A DNA stretch of 27,837 bases from Mucidula mucida (taxonomy: Eukaryota; Basidiomycota; Agaricomycetes; Agaricales; Physalacriaceae): assembly GCA_015501055.1 (NCBI GenBank), contig JADNYV010000448.1:1-27837 (forward strand), read 5' to 3'. This document shows, one piece after another, positions 9,373 to 19,484 of this stretch. A model generated the notes under the pieces. That model saw only the letters and a list, made by a program, of their open reading frames with translations, was not told where the DNA came from and searched no databases. The position numbers and the translations under genes were made by a program. Positions within the stretch are counted from its first letter, which is position 1. Every line of letters starts with the position of its first letter.

Positions 9373-11265
9373 TGGCGACTTTATGGACCAATGTGTCCGC
9401 GCTTCCTATTCGCAGTGGGGAGATACGACGGCGATATTCCGTGAATACTTTATAAAAAAGTCAATAAACTCATCCCTCGTGGTGAAGATTGCTTGTTAAA
9501 AAACCAGACAGACATAGGCAACGTGGTGCCGAACTTGGCCAGACGATCAGCCTCCTCGTTTCAAAACACTCTGAACAAGAAATTGCTGAGCAGTCTCAGT
9601 CAAGAGTTATCGCCACAAGGATAATACAAGGAGCCGTGTAATTAGAATTTGGAGAGCATACTTAGGACATTTCAGAAGCATCTTCACAGTAAGACTGACC
9701 AAAAGTGAGAGTATTGAAACATGATGCCGCACAAGGTTGTCCTCGTTAACATGATTTTCAGGTGTACTAGACCGTCTCCAAACTCCTACGTCGTCGATGG
9801 AGGTACTGAGATCCACGAGCGAGCAATCTCGGTAACGACTGACCTTTCTGTCGAAGTGGTCAACCCCCGGTATCCTATCGCAACCCACGGAGCCAAGGTG
9901 CTTGAGGTGTGGGTTGTACCTGTTTCTGAACGGAGCTCCATCGCGAAAAGACGCCGCCCTCCAAGGCGCATTGCGCGTGTCACGACATTATCCTTGAACG
10001 ATTTGAACAACGCCGTTAAGTCTTGCAAAAGACAGGGAGACAGACATTATCGTCCGCCTGAAGATTGTCCGTCCTTGTTGCTAAATCAAAACGCATAGAC
10101 AAGACACGACCTCCAATCACCAAAAGCATCATAGACACGCCATTGTATTATCTGCCCTGTAGCTATCAGGAATGCGAGCAGCGAGCCTCTGGCAAAAACC
10201 ACGTAAAACTCGCACGTTCTCCCTTCGTGGCGCATTATCGTCCCGCGCATCGTTATGTAAATATCCTCGCAATCTGTGTCGCCGGTCCTGGCTCCCTAAG
10301 GTGCGGAAGCGGCATCTCGCACGATGAACAGTACAGTTCAGCACCGGTCGGTTACTTGGTGTGCACGAAAAGTTTTGTTGGAGCTGGAGGAAGACTTAGC
10401 AAGGCGCGTCTGGCGCTTTGAGCAAGGGGCGCGGTGCTCACGAGTGCATTTTGGCGTCTTTCTCGAACTGCATCAAGGCCCATAGAACCGGAGCCTTCAA
10501 ACCCTCTAGAGAGTCCTGTCCGCCAACGAAGCTCCATCGAATAGTATTAGCGCATCTTCGTACGAACTGTGATACAGAGCAAGGCGCATCGAGCGCGCCA
10601 CGAAACGAAGGTATGGGACTTGTACCGGTCGGCATAGGTTGTCTAGCACGCGCATAGTCAACAGGAAACATGATCAGGCGTTGAATTCATGGAGAGCGCG
10701 ACTGTCGACGAAGGATAAGGATTTCTGGGAAGATCCTGTCCTGACCTCAGTATCTGCATATCAAAAAGCACTATAGACAACCATTTTCACAACCCTCTTC
10801 GGTTTCTGCGCCTTTCTATCCAATTCCTTATCTCGCCAGTCTATCGAGCTGATGCGTCGGTGAAGCCCATAGGATGCGGCCCGTGCAGGAATTCGGAACA
10901 ACGTGCCTCTGGCGGAATTGGTGTTCTCCCGCATGACATAGTCTGTCCTTTGGAACCTGCACATGCTGAGTGCCCTCGGCAGTCGAAGAGGCGCCGATGG
11001 TTTACTTGAAGAACCGCTTCACAGGCGATCCGCAGGGCATGGTGGAGCGAGTCGCGCCGGAGCTTTAGAGAAAGAGAGACTCGGAGCGTTTACTTGATGT
11101 CTGGTAAAACGCGTTTAGATGGCGGAACCAGTTTAGCTAGCAAAACATACCGGGTACCCAGTACAATGACTAAACGCCTTCATTTCGCTTATGAAGATGC
11201 TACTGCGTGTGGGTACTGCACGTAGGCGAAGGATCAGATTGTAAAAGGTTACTGAGGAGTACTGT
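9373..11265 (+). other. Long flank between the 153-aa gene and F-box A; no intact gene
   Basis: About 1.9 kb without a convincing gene. 9681-9900 resembles 20510-20740 (AAGACTGACCAAAA, then a coding-like segment of about 30 codons in which ERAISVTTDLSVEVVNP aligns with ERVVLGNDPSTNLCVEENDP at 20660). 10850-11250 resembles 21030-21370 (GCCTCTGGCGG, AGGCGCCGATGG against AGACGCCGGTGG, ATACCGGG against GTACCGAG). The piece at 10150-10340 also resembles 21060-21200, so part was duplicated again within this block. A 125-codon frame at 9721-10098 covers the first match but its extent is not conserved. Confidence 0.4.
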
Positions 11266-11313
11266 GATGGTGGTTGTCGATCAAGTTACATCTCTTACTT
11301 TCTGACCACCATC
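11266..11313 (+). promoter_or_regulatory. Inverted repeat upstream of F-box A
   Basis: GATGGTGGT at 11266-11274 and its exact complement ACCACCATC at 11305-11313, separated by 30 nt that include CGATCAAGTTACATCTCTT. The same arrangement lies before F-box C (21532-21579) and D (24123-24174), and a degraded one before B. It sits about 275 nt before the ATG, upstream of the leader intron. It may be a protein-binding site or a hairpin; function is inferred. Confidence 0.45.
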
Positions 11314-11476
11314 ATCACCAAACAGACGACTCAATATCTTTGGCGCATACTCGATAATATACGACTTTGTGCGTGTTTTCTTTCCTTTCTTTGCCTATGC
11401 CAACATTCTGTTCTGTGTTCAGGTGCCAGACACTCTTGTCAATGTCTGACGCGTCTCCGTCTGGCTCTTTCTAAAG

Positions 11477-11532
11477 GTAAGCTTTTAGATTACCTTTACA
11501 CTCAACGCCAACGTGTCTTTCCTGAACCCTAG
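11477..11532 (+). other. Leader (5' UTR) intron of F-box A
   Basis: GTAAGCTTTT donor and CCCTAG acceptor, 56 nt, ending 9 nt before the ATG. Equivalent introns stand at 14103-14150, 21716-21765, 24328-24377 and 27450-27506, each ending 9 nt before the start codon. The box ACGCGTCT lies just before it at 11449-11456. Confidence 0.6.
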
Positions 11533-11541
11533 TACTCCCTC

Positions 11542-12814
11542 ATGATGCCATCGCAAAACACCTCTTTACCACCCGAGCTCCAGGACGTGATCATCCAACA
11601 TCTTTCCGGTGACATGCATACCCTGCAGCGGTGCGCCCTAGTATCGCGGACCTGGTCGGCGTCCAGTCAACACGTTCTATTTCGCAACATCCAAGTGAGG
11701 CTCTACACCTACGGGAAGACAACCAAACTGCTTGACGATCTCATATCTCTTCCCCATCTCCCAGCGCTCATCCGCAACTTGAAAATCTACCGATGCTTCT
11801 TTGACCGTGATATGCCCTTACCTGTCCACCTGTCTATCCTCACATCTGTCCTTTCCCTCCTTCCAAATCTTATCAAAGTCAATTTCGGAGGCGCAAATTT
11901 CTTACAGGAATCAATCCGACCTTGTCTTGATTTAATCCCAAGTGTCTTGGGAAACGCGCCTCTGGTCGAGATTGATAGCGAGATCAATTGCATTGAATCG
12001 TTCCGACATGTTTTCGCGATCTTGGCGGGAACACATGTCAAGCGAGTCACTCTGACTGGTATCGTCAGGGATCCCCCGGAACCATTGGAGTTGACACGCG
12101 AGCGCTTGCACCTTCCTTCGCTCGAATGCATTTGCTTCGTAGTCGAAGGTCTACAGGAAGAATTCCACTATTCCCTCATGCATAATTTTGACCTTCCCAA
12201 CCTGAAGCAGTGCGAAATCGTGACCAGTTTCGCCGCCGAGTTACTACATTGGCAGGACGTCTTGCGTCGAGGATTTCCTCCCCTAGAAGTATTCAAATGA
12301 AACTGGCAAGTGGTACGTAGCGATAACTACCTGAAGGATATCTGATCTAACATAATCGAAGGCTTCGTCAATGATCTCAAGCGTACCGATACCCCGAGGA
12401 AGACACATTTCATCCGCTCCCCCTGCCGGTCTGCCATTCCGGCACATACACTTGAGCGTAACCGCCGAAGACCTCAATAACATACACAAGTTCATCGAAT
12501 GGTGGTCATCCACATTTCGTGCCCTTTCCGGATCCCAAGCGGAGATACATTTCACGGAGCTTACCTTTGCATTCACAGATCTTCCGAATGTCGACACCCT
12601 CCTCAAGGAAGCGTGGGATTCGCTTGACAGCAGTCTGATGCATCCGATGTTTAGCGGGGTTCGGAGGGTTCATTTGGAGAGAAGTCATTGGTGCGGGGTA
12701 TTGATCGAGTATCCGGGCTTTGCAGCTAGAATGCGGGAGGTTCTACCCCGGCTTGCAAGTCGAGGTCTTCTGCGGTTTACCGGTGAGGCCAGCCAGTATA
12801 CACCAGCGGTGTAG
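11542..12814 (+). pseudogene. F-box-like protein A, frameshifted
   Basis: The N-terminus carries an F-box-like motif (SLPPELQDVIIQHLSGD, then CALVSRTWSASSQHVLF), which in this superfamily recruits a target to an SCF ubiquitin ligase through Skp1. The rest resembles the family's long C-terminal region with motifs DLIPSVLGNAPLVE, PSLECI, PNLKQCEI and FIEWWSSTFRALS. At 12296-12298 one base is missing relative to copy B (TTCAAATGA against TTCAAATTGG), giving a stop after 252 aa. A 49-nt intron follows (12313-12361). Exon 2 has further one-base losses near 12391-12422 before the frame recovers and runs to TAG 12812-12814, past the point where B ends. A truncated 252-aa F-box protein could still be made. 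Confidence 0.65.
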
Positions 12815-12914
12815 CGGAACTCGAAGTCATATTAAGATTGCACACTATATATCCGCCATGGTTGTATTCTTTTTTGTCGCTAATAAGCATTTTTCCAACT
12901 CTATTCAAGAAAGA

Positions 12915-12953
12915 GACTTGTCGTGAAAGGCAGGAACACCTGGAAGAAATGGA
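12915..12953 (+). repeat. 39-nt conserved segment 3' of F-box A
   Basis: It starts GAC[TG]TGTCGTGAAAGGCAGG and ends GAAGAAATGGA. It differs at one position from 15503-15541 behind F-box B, although the sequences around both are strongly diverged. It lies about 100 nt after the stop of each gene. Confidence 0.5.
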
Positions 12954-13094
12954 GAGTCACTCCGCGCCTCCAAGCACAGATCCTTCTGCGTGATCATGCA
13001 GGGCTTCGACTAGAGTTCAAATTCTACAACCAGCGCCGTCCGAATGGAGTTACTCCCAGCGCCGGTCTACCTCTTTTCATGTGCGGCTCGTTGG

Positions 13095-13560
13095 AAAGTA
13101 AAGCGCTTTTGTTAACCTCGACACTACACCTACACGCTGATCAAAAAACTTCTTCCTAGAATTCTGCTGGAATGCAATCCCCGAATACTTTTTCTCGTGC
13201 ACGAAACGGAAAGACGCTTGCGGAGCTGCACGCTAGTCTCGTGAACCTTTTCGGGATTTGTCACGCGCTCAGCGACGTCCAGCTGGATCTCCGCCTTCCC
13301 TTGTGTGCACCACCTCGGACTCCAGCTCATCTCCCCCCCCACCCCTCTTCCGCCCACGTTCACTGTGATGCGCTGAAAATAATGTCTAGTTCTAGCGCAT
13401 TGGATGTCCAGCGCCATCCCTTTTGAGGATACTAGCAATGCCAGGTTTTATTGCCTTGCCTCAACTGGGAAATAGCGGTGTGCTCTCTTTGGGCCTGGTC
13501 AGGAAGCATGGAGGTTTCACTGTACTGGTAGTTGTCATAGCTAATCACTTTTGATGCACA
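13095..13560 (+). pseudogene. Gutted F-box gene relic (5' end joined to 3' end)
   Basis: About 13098-13158 matches the leader intron (TAAAGCGCTTTTGTTAACCTCG, ending TTCTTCCTAG). About 13172-13300 matches the F-box coding start: GCGGAGCTGCACGCTAGTCTCG against GCGGAGCTGCGCGCTCGTATCG of copy E, then CGACGTCCAGCTGGATCTCCGC against copy D. About 13385-13500 matches the 3' end of the gene (CTAGCGCATTGGATGTCCAGCG; TTGCCTCAACTGGGAAATAG), continuing into the 3' flank of D. Around 1 kb of the middle is missing, so the copy lost most of its gene by internal deletion. The 84-codon frame at 13172-13426 is this relic read through. Confidence 0.55.
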
Positions 13561-13890
13561 TGTATCAGGTCCACTGGCTAGGTGTCCGACTCAATGAGGA
13601 CCGCAGCTTTCAACGCCGTGTCTGATCATGAGGGAGCTCAACTACGAAAATGATACATTCTATTTGAGGCTCCGTACTCACGAGTTGAACTTCGCTGCTG
13701 GGGCGTGTTTGTATTGTAATGCGGGTCGGCATTGCGCTAGACACGAAAAGTCAAAGGAATAATTTAGATCTGGGACAAATCAGCCAAATGCATCATGGAT
13801 TAATTCAGCTAACGCACGATATGTACCCACTACGAGCTTGAAGAAAGGTTTCGGCGAAAGCTTAGAGCGTAAAAGAATATTTGAAAGGGA

Positions 13891-13940
13891 GTGATGATAG
13901 TTGTCGATCAAGTTACATCTCTTGCTTTCTAACCACCATC
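13891..13940 (+). promoter_or_regulatory. Degraded inverted repeat upstream of F-box B
   Basis: The right arm ACCACCATC (13932-13940) and the spacer TCGATCAAGTTACATCTCTTGC are kept, but the left arm reads GTGATGATAGTT, so pairing is weaker than in A, C and D. An ACGCGTCT box is at 14075-14082. Confidence 0.35.
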
Positions 13941-14102
13941 ATCATCGACCCCATATCTTTCGGCGCGTACTCGACAAAATAAGATTGTATCCTCCATAGC
14001 TAGCGGTTTGACCTGTGCGTGTCTTCTTTCCTTTCTTTACTATATTCTTTTCAGCCATCCGGCACTCTTGTCTAACGCGTCTCCGTGTGGCTCTTTGGAA
14101 AG

Positions 14103-14150
14103 GTACGCCTTTGAATCAACATAACAATCAACGCTGATGTATGATAATAG
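14103..14150 (+). other. Leader (5' UTR) intron of F-box B
   Basis: 48 nt, donor GTACGC, acceptor ATAATAG, ending 9 nt before ATG 14160. Position and flanks (CTCTTTGGAAAG before, TACTCCGTA after) match the other copies. Confidence 0.55.
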
Positions 14151-14159
14151 TACTCCGTA

Positions 14160-15402
14160 ATGTCGAACACGTCTTTGCCACCCGAGCTCGAGGACACGAT
14201 TATCCACTATCTTTCCGGTGATACGCGTACCCTGCAGCGCTGCGCCCTAGTATCGCGGACCTGGTCGGCGTTCAGTCAGGACATTCTGTTTCGCAACCTC
14301 CAGGTGAAGCTCTACTCCTACGAGAAGACAGCTGAGTTGCTCGCCGACCTCATATTCGCTCCTCATCTCCAAACACTTGTCCGCGACTTGGCAATCTATC
14401 GACGCCTCTCTGATGACGATATTCCTCTATCTGCCCACCTGTCTTGTCTCGCATCGGTGCTTTCCCGCCTCCCAATCTTGAAAAAGTCGCGTTTGAAGGC
14501 GGGGACCTCAGAGAAGAATCAATCCAATCCTATCTCGATTTGATCCCCGATGTCTTGGGAAACGCGCCTCTTGTCGAGATGGATAGCGACATCTATAGTT
14601 TCGAATCGTTCCAGGATGTTTTCGAAATTTTGGAAGGAACATAAGTTAAGCGAATCACTCTTTCTGGTATTGCCAGCCGTCACCCGGTGCGATTGGTCTC
14701 GCCCCGCGAGCACTTGCACCTTCCTTCGCTCGAATGCATTCGCTTCGGAGTTGAAGGTTTACAGAGAGACTTCTATCGTTGCCTCACCCATAAACTTGAC
14801 CTTCCCAACCTGAAGCAATGCGAAATCTTTACAAATTTCGTCCACGAATTTCTACGTTGGCGGAGCGTCTTGCTTCGAGGATTTCCTCCCCTCGAGTTAT
14901 TCAAATTGGAACTAGCAAATGGTACGTAGTCATATTTACTTGATGTCCATCTAAATCTAACGCAGCTAAAGGCTTCACCAATGACCTCAAGCGTACCGAT
15001 ATCCCCGAGGAACACATATTCCATCCACTCCCCCTCGCTGGTCTGCCATTCCAGCACGTGCACTTGAGCGTAAGCCCCGCAAATATTGCACAGACACGCA
15101 CGTTCATCGAGTGGTGGTCTTCCACATTTCGCGCCCTCTCCGATGCCCAAGCAACAGTACACTTCACTGAGCTCACCTTTGCGTTCACGCATCTATGGGA
15201 CATGGACGCTCTCCAGGAAGCGTGGAACGCGCTTGATAGCAGTCTCGCGCATGCGACGTTTAGCGGTGTTCGGAGCGTTTACTTTGAGAGAAGTGGGTGG
15301 GAGAGGAAGGTGATCACTCGGGCGACGTATCCGGGGCTTTCAGCGAGCTTGCGACGTGGCCTGCCTCGGCTTGAAAGTCGAGGTCTTCTTCGGCTTGTCT
15401 AG
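14160..15402 (+). pseudogene. F-box-like protein B, frameshift plus stop
   Basis: It starts MSNTSLPPELEDTIIHYLSG with the F-box-like motif as in A. Near 14474-14476 one A is missing (CTCCCAATCTTG where the family has CCAAATCTT), ending the first frame at 14543 (127 aa). The ancestral frame continues (SYLDLIPDVLGNAPLVE) to an in-frame TAA at 14642-14644 where A has CAT, then resumes (HLPSLECIRFGVEGLQ, NLKQCEIFTNF, GFPPLELFKLELAN). The intron is 14922-14971 (GTACGT...AAAG, 50 nt). Exon 2 is intact from GFTNDLKRTD through FIEWWSSTFRALSDA to LESRGLLRLV and TAG 15400-15402. Two independent lesions in an otherwise full-length gene indicate a recent pseudogene, unless the assembly is wrong at both places. 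Confidence 0.65.
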
Positions 15403-15502
15403 GGTACCAGTGGCTGAGCAGGTTACACCCAATGGTGCAGCTGGAATTCGAGGGCCCAACATACCAGGTTGTACGTTGTATATCATGCATTGTTGTAGAT
15501 GG

Positions 15503-15541
15503 GACGTGTCGTGAAAGGCAGGAACACCTGGAAGAAATGGA
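15503..15541 (+). repeat. 39-nt conserved segment 3' of F-box B
   Basis: Partner of 12915-12953 with one mismatch, about 100 nt after the stop codon of B. No counterpart was found behind C or D. Confidence 0.5.
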
Positions 15542-15637
15542 ACGAGCTCACGCCCCATGACACAGTAGTCCAAATTCCGCAATGGCGCCATCCAGATTGA
15601 TGTTCAGCCTCGGATGCCTCGATCCCGCCCCGTGGAG

Positions 15638-15690
15638 CCTCGATACCCGACTTCAGAGCGACGGGAAGCCAATCGTTCTTTTCTAAACAT
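15638..15690 (+). repeat. Second copy of the promoter-like segment at 27011
   Basis: TCGATACCCGACTT and then AGCG-x-[AC]GGGAAG-x-CAATCGTT are shared with 27011-27061. There the segment runs into TATAAAA and a good start codon; here the TATA-like stretch is replaced by CTAAACAT, and I see no clear gene following. Probably a relic of the same upstream region. Confidence 0.4.
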
Positions 15691-15699
15691 TTTTTGCTG

Positions 15700-16015
15700 G
15701 TGTTGGAACGCCCTCTCCAATATTGACAGTGGCAGCACGTGGCTACGCGTTGATAACTTTGGATGCGAGGACATTCTCTAGCGTCAATAGAAGATCTCGT
15801 GAGCATGTCTCAGCACGCTCTTTAACGTTTGACGCTTTGTCCATATGCCCGACTCAGCTGAATTGGTTGACTTGTGACTGTGTCTGTCTAGTTACTGACC
15901 CCGCCGATTACCAGCAAGAAATGTGCGCGCTCACAAAGACCGCAATTTTCAGTGGACAGACCAATCCGCATACTCATTATTGTTACGATGATTTGGTACA
16001 GGGTTCGCTCCCTCG
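15700..16015. other. No supported gene
   Basis: A 145-codon + frame (15723-16160) spans this stretch but has no recognisable motif and no counterpart elsewhere in the window. I see no repeat or RNA gene here. Confidence 0.35.
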
Positions 16016-16019
16016 AGGT

Positions 16020-16661
16020 CGGACTAGCTCAGTTCTTCGGGAACGTCACCAAGCTGGATTGAAGATTCCCTTGTCAGTGACTCCAGTGACTGTTTCAAGT
16101 TTCGGTTACCATTCTCATCGCCACCTTCTTCGATATCATACACCATTGGATACAATCTAGAATTGAACTTACGTGGTGGGTTGTCCAGGTCAGCCTTCCA
16201 CTCGAGTTTCGGCTGTCCGTGGCGATTCGGCTTCCCCTGCCACATCGTGTGGCATCCCCTCGTGGAAACTGCCCTGCCTGCTGCTTACCCCCCAGCCGAG
16301 ACCTCACCACCAAGCCACTCCGTATCAGTGATACTGGGCTTTACTCTCTCATCATGCACGTCGCCACTTAGCTTGACCCGTGTGTCGTTGAGTGGCTCCC
16401 TCAACGCGCCTGCGTTTGAGGGGCCTTTCGCTGAACTGTTTCAGTTCCTCTGCAGTGGAGGTTTTTCCGGTTCCAAATTGAGTAACCTTCGTGCAGCCTC
16501 CGCGCTTTGTTGCCCTTCGTCGCGCTAGTGGACATAGGTGTTGCGGCGTCACTACTGACAATCTCGAGTAACTTGTAGTCCTCCCTCATTAGCATGTTAG
16601 TATGGAACATCAGTGTATATTTGTGCGCGTAATCATCCCTGGGCACTGTATCGTTGAACAT
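16020..16661 (-). pseudogene. Possible decayed or multi-exon gene, minus strand
   Basis: Several coding-like stretches lie in order on the minus strand but in different frames: YTLMFHTNMLMREDYKLLEI from ATG 16659-16661, a basic cluster (ERPLKRRRVEG) near 16420, LNDTRVKLSGDVHDERVKPS then TDTEWLGGEV near 16300-16390 with a GTAAGC donor after it, and KLEWKADLDNPP then YDIEEGGDENGNRNLK near 16090-16205. The first stretch is homologous to the flanks at 4147 and 9166. It could be one broken gene or exons of a real one; I cannot build a single model. No family is claimed. Confidence 0.25.
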
Positions 16662-16711
16662 GAGTCACTACATTCTACTATTGAACCCTTTACTTCAGCA
16701 ATCCAAGATCT

Positions 16712-17331
16712 TCAATCAGTCATCCTTCTCCATTTGAGGTCATTATAGGGGGAAGGTTGTCGGATATATTGTACGCCTCCTTTGCCGCAGCAATGAGCTC
16801 GGGCCTCGTAATCGAAGCCATATACTCGTCGCTCAAATTGACGCCAAGGACGATGAGGAGGTAGGGATCGACGATTTTGATGCGGGGCAATAATTCAAAT
16901 CTGCTTTCTCCATCAGACCAGGGACAATTTCATTCGTAGCACGCACCCAAACTGGTCGGCGTACTGACGTTCCCACCAACGTGGAAGTGCGAATTCTTCA
17001 CGAATATTCCCAAGATAACAACCATATTTGTCTTCGACCTCGGCTGAGTCAATGACAAATTTCCAGCACAACATGTAGGTGGGGGCCCTACGGCCGTTCA
17101 CGATGGAGTCGCGGGCGGCGGGCGTTCTGTCGCTGCGTAGAGCAAGGGGAATCCATTTCTGTGAAGGTGAACGATTACTACTGCTGAGGTGCCAGAGCCA
17201 CAAACAACGACTTACACGAGTTCACCCGTTTGGAGCTTTCTGTTGCTATAATACACGCCATTATTACGCCGCGGGAAGTCGCTATTATGATTGTCTTACA
17301 GGTAAACTCTGCGCCTCTGTGCTTCTGACAT
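16712..17331 (-). pseudogene. 154-aa gene family, copy 3, inverted and broken
   Basis: On the minus strand it has the same start (MSEAQRRR), the same three introns and the same exon order as the intact copies. Two single-base losses break it: CCCGCG-ACTCC near 17110 (intact: CCCGCGGACTCC), which throws the frame within PPPADSIVNG, and CTTCCCCCTATAATG near 16749 (intact: CTTCCCTCCTATTGTG) close to the C-terminus. The region between still reads APTYMLCWKFVIDS and REEFALPRW. One 66-nt stretch covering intron 3 is identical to copy 1. It lies head-on to the + strand genes. Confidence 0.65.
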
Positions 17332-17508
17332 GGTTGTTAACAAGGAGTGTTCTGTCATCTTCACGTGGTCTAGAGAGAATAAGTCTGCAGCAAGATCGGG
17401 CCGACTCACGGGCCCCAAGATCGGACCGCCTCAGCCCTCTGACCTGCCTTCTCATGCTAAATATCGGCGCCTAGCACGTCTCACGCTCACTTGTGACTCC
17501 CTGCGACA

Positions 17509-18703
17509 ATGGTAAGATTTCTAGTTCTCTCCTTTCGAAATCCCTGATGCTGAATCGCAAGACAGGAAGAAGTTTGGTGCATTGCTGTGTTCCTCAGCCT
17601 TGTCCTCGTCTATTCGATCCGTTATAACATGAGACGAACGGAGGACTCCACCTACGCTGCTTGGTCTTCGATACTGAACCAGCTGTCAAGCGGCATGCAT
17701 GACATTTTCATTCAATGCGCGCAATATAATATCTACGTCTCCCAACTACAATCCCGAACGTCGCCCAGTGGCCCCGACGATTCTTTCGTCACAACGCCAG
17801 ACAGCGAGGCCCGGGGTGTTTACATCGATCTTGCACTCATTCTACCTGTTATCTCATTAATCAAGGACGATAGCACTTCCGATTCCGACACGTTGCAAGA
17901 ATTCTTTGAAACCCTTACTCCCTCTCACCTACCGCATCCCAGTACCGTATGGATGAACGAGTCCACCAGGGTACCACTCGTGCTTGAGTTGAAGCCTCCT
18001 CCAACCACAAGGACATCCTCACATTCCTGAAGCAAGTGACCAAGCTCTTGGGCAATGCAATCGAGCAGACCCTAGACCAGGACACTGCCTGATGTGCAGC
18101 ACGAAATTCGCGTCGCAGGACGAGGTGGTCTTGATCGCCGGTGCCGGAGACTGGTGGCGATGTCGCATCTTCTCCCGTGACGCTGCTGCTCGACGGGGTT
18201 TATATGTTCCTAAAGAACGCCGACCACAGCCACCAATTTTCCTGGACATCGAAAATCTCGATGAGGAGGTCGCAGAAGCGGAGCAGGATCCTTTCAACAA
18301 TCTAGTGCTTCCCCATAACGTACCTACCGAGGCGAAGCGCATAGCAGAGAAGGAACAACAAAGGATTGCGCAGCAGAGGTTAGAGCGCGCCGCGCGTGCG
18401 ACGGTTCGTGCGCAACGTTGGGAAGCCGCTGAAGATTTGCACTCCAAGGCTGAGCATGTGCGCGTCACCGCCACCTATCCGTTTACCGACAAAGACATTA
18501 ACAAGTACTGGATGTATCGGATGCAAGAACCATTCATGCAGGATGGGGAAAAGGGGTTGAGTCTGAGCCATAAATGGTCTCTGCCTATACGACTCGGTAC
18601 CGACGCTTCCAGAACTTACTTGAAGCTCATTAAAGAGCGGTTGGAATCAATGGCGACGGAGGAGCGCGCGCGCCGAAAGACCCGGGTGGTGTACGGCGGT
18701 TAA
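17509..18703 (+). pseudogene. Hypothetical fungal protein with ELKPPP motif, frameshifted
   Basis: A likely start is ATG 17509 followed at once by a GTAAGA...GACAG intron (17512-17565). Exon 2 encodes EEVWCIAVFLSLVLVYSIR (hydrophobic) and continues to VYIDLALILPVISL and PLVLELKPPPTTR, stopping at 18028. The next 20 or so codons read well in a second frame (LTFLKQVTKLLGNAIEQTLD), then from about 18095 a third frame (FASQDEVVLIAGAGDWWRC) runs to TAA 18701-18703 through an Ala/Glu/Arg-rich helix and INKYWMYRMQEPFM. Two one-base indels without usable introns explain this. From memory of the family, similar ELKPPP proteins are common uncharacterised Agaricomycete proteins; the E-x-K could be a nuclease-type motif, which is speculation. 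Confidence 0.5.
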
Positions 18704-19404
18704 GCGTCCTCATGTAGGAGTACAGCAATGTGTATTCACATACACGTTCGTTACGACAAGTGATCGATTGATTTTGCTCCTCAACAGCGCGAAACATAAC
18801 TCAATAGATGACTAGAGAATGTTGCGGCGACGAGCATGAATCAGTGGGCCGCTGGCTTGCGGCAATCTTGAGAGATAATGCCAGGACGTTGACGAACAAG
18901 TTGCACTCACAGTCGGACACCGAAGGCCATAGTATCTATCATACCAAAAATTGACATGATCACTTGCTTGGTGTGGCTGACGAAGTTCACTCTGTTCATT
19001 GGCTCCCTCCACGTACAGCGGTGATCAAGGTCACTGTTGACGTTGCCCGAATCCCTTTTAGCATTGGTCAAACACGGAGTCGCAAGCGAAATGCAGACCT
19101 ACCATACCTGCCCAACTTGACCGATACTTTGTAACTTCCAGTCGCCCGATGATAGCCTAGCACATCCAATCTTCTGCGCCGTTTGAAGCAACCGCTTTTT
19201 GGAAAATAGCACGGGGTTTATCGTTGACGGCTCGCCGACAAGATGCGCCTTCAAGGCGCGTTGCCTCAACTTGTAAGTTGCAGTGTTCTGTGTAGCGCTG
19301 TCTGGAGTGGCTCCGTGTAATGTGTGTGCGCTTGTATTTGCCGCGCGACGATGGGAACAGAGGAACGTTAGGTTCATACTCATACGCCACGTCTACCCAG
19401 TTAG
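18704..19404. other. No supported gene; one coding-like minus-strand stretch
   Basis: I find no gene model here. On the minus strand 18911-18999 encodes MNRVNFVSHTKQVIMSIFGM and ten more residues, directly followed by a GTGAGT donor-like site, so it may be one exon of an unseen gene. Flanking exons could not be placed. Confidence 0.2.
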
Positions 19405-19484
19405 TAGACCGTCACTCTGCAAGAAAAATTCGCGTATCAAGGACAGTTTAATGCTTGCTAGTCGACAGACACAACAAGATGACA

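Noticed and set aside
9367..9693. Possible small transposon: GTCAGTCT ... AGACTGAC flanking about 310 bp absent from block A
   Set aside because: The inverted match is only 8 nt, no target duplication is visible, and related sequence is present in block C near 20430-20520, so a deletion in block A explains it better.
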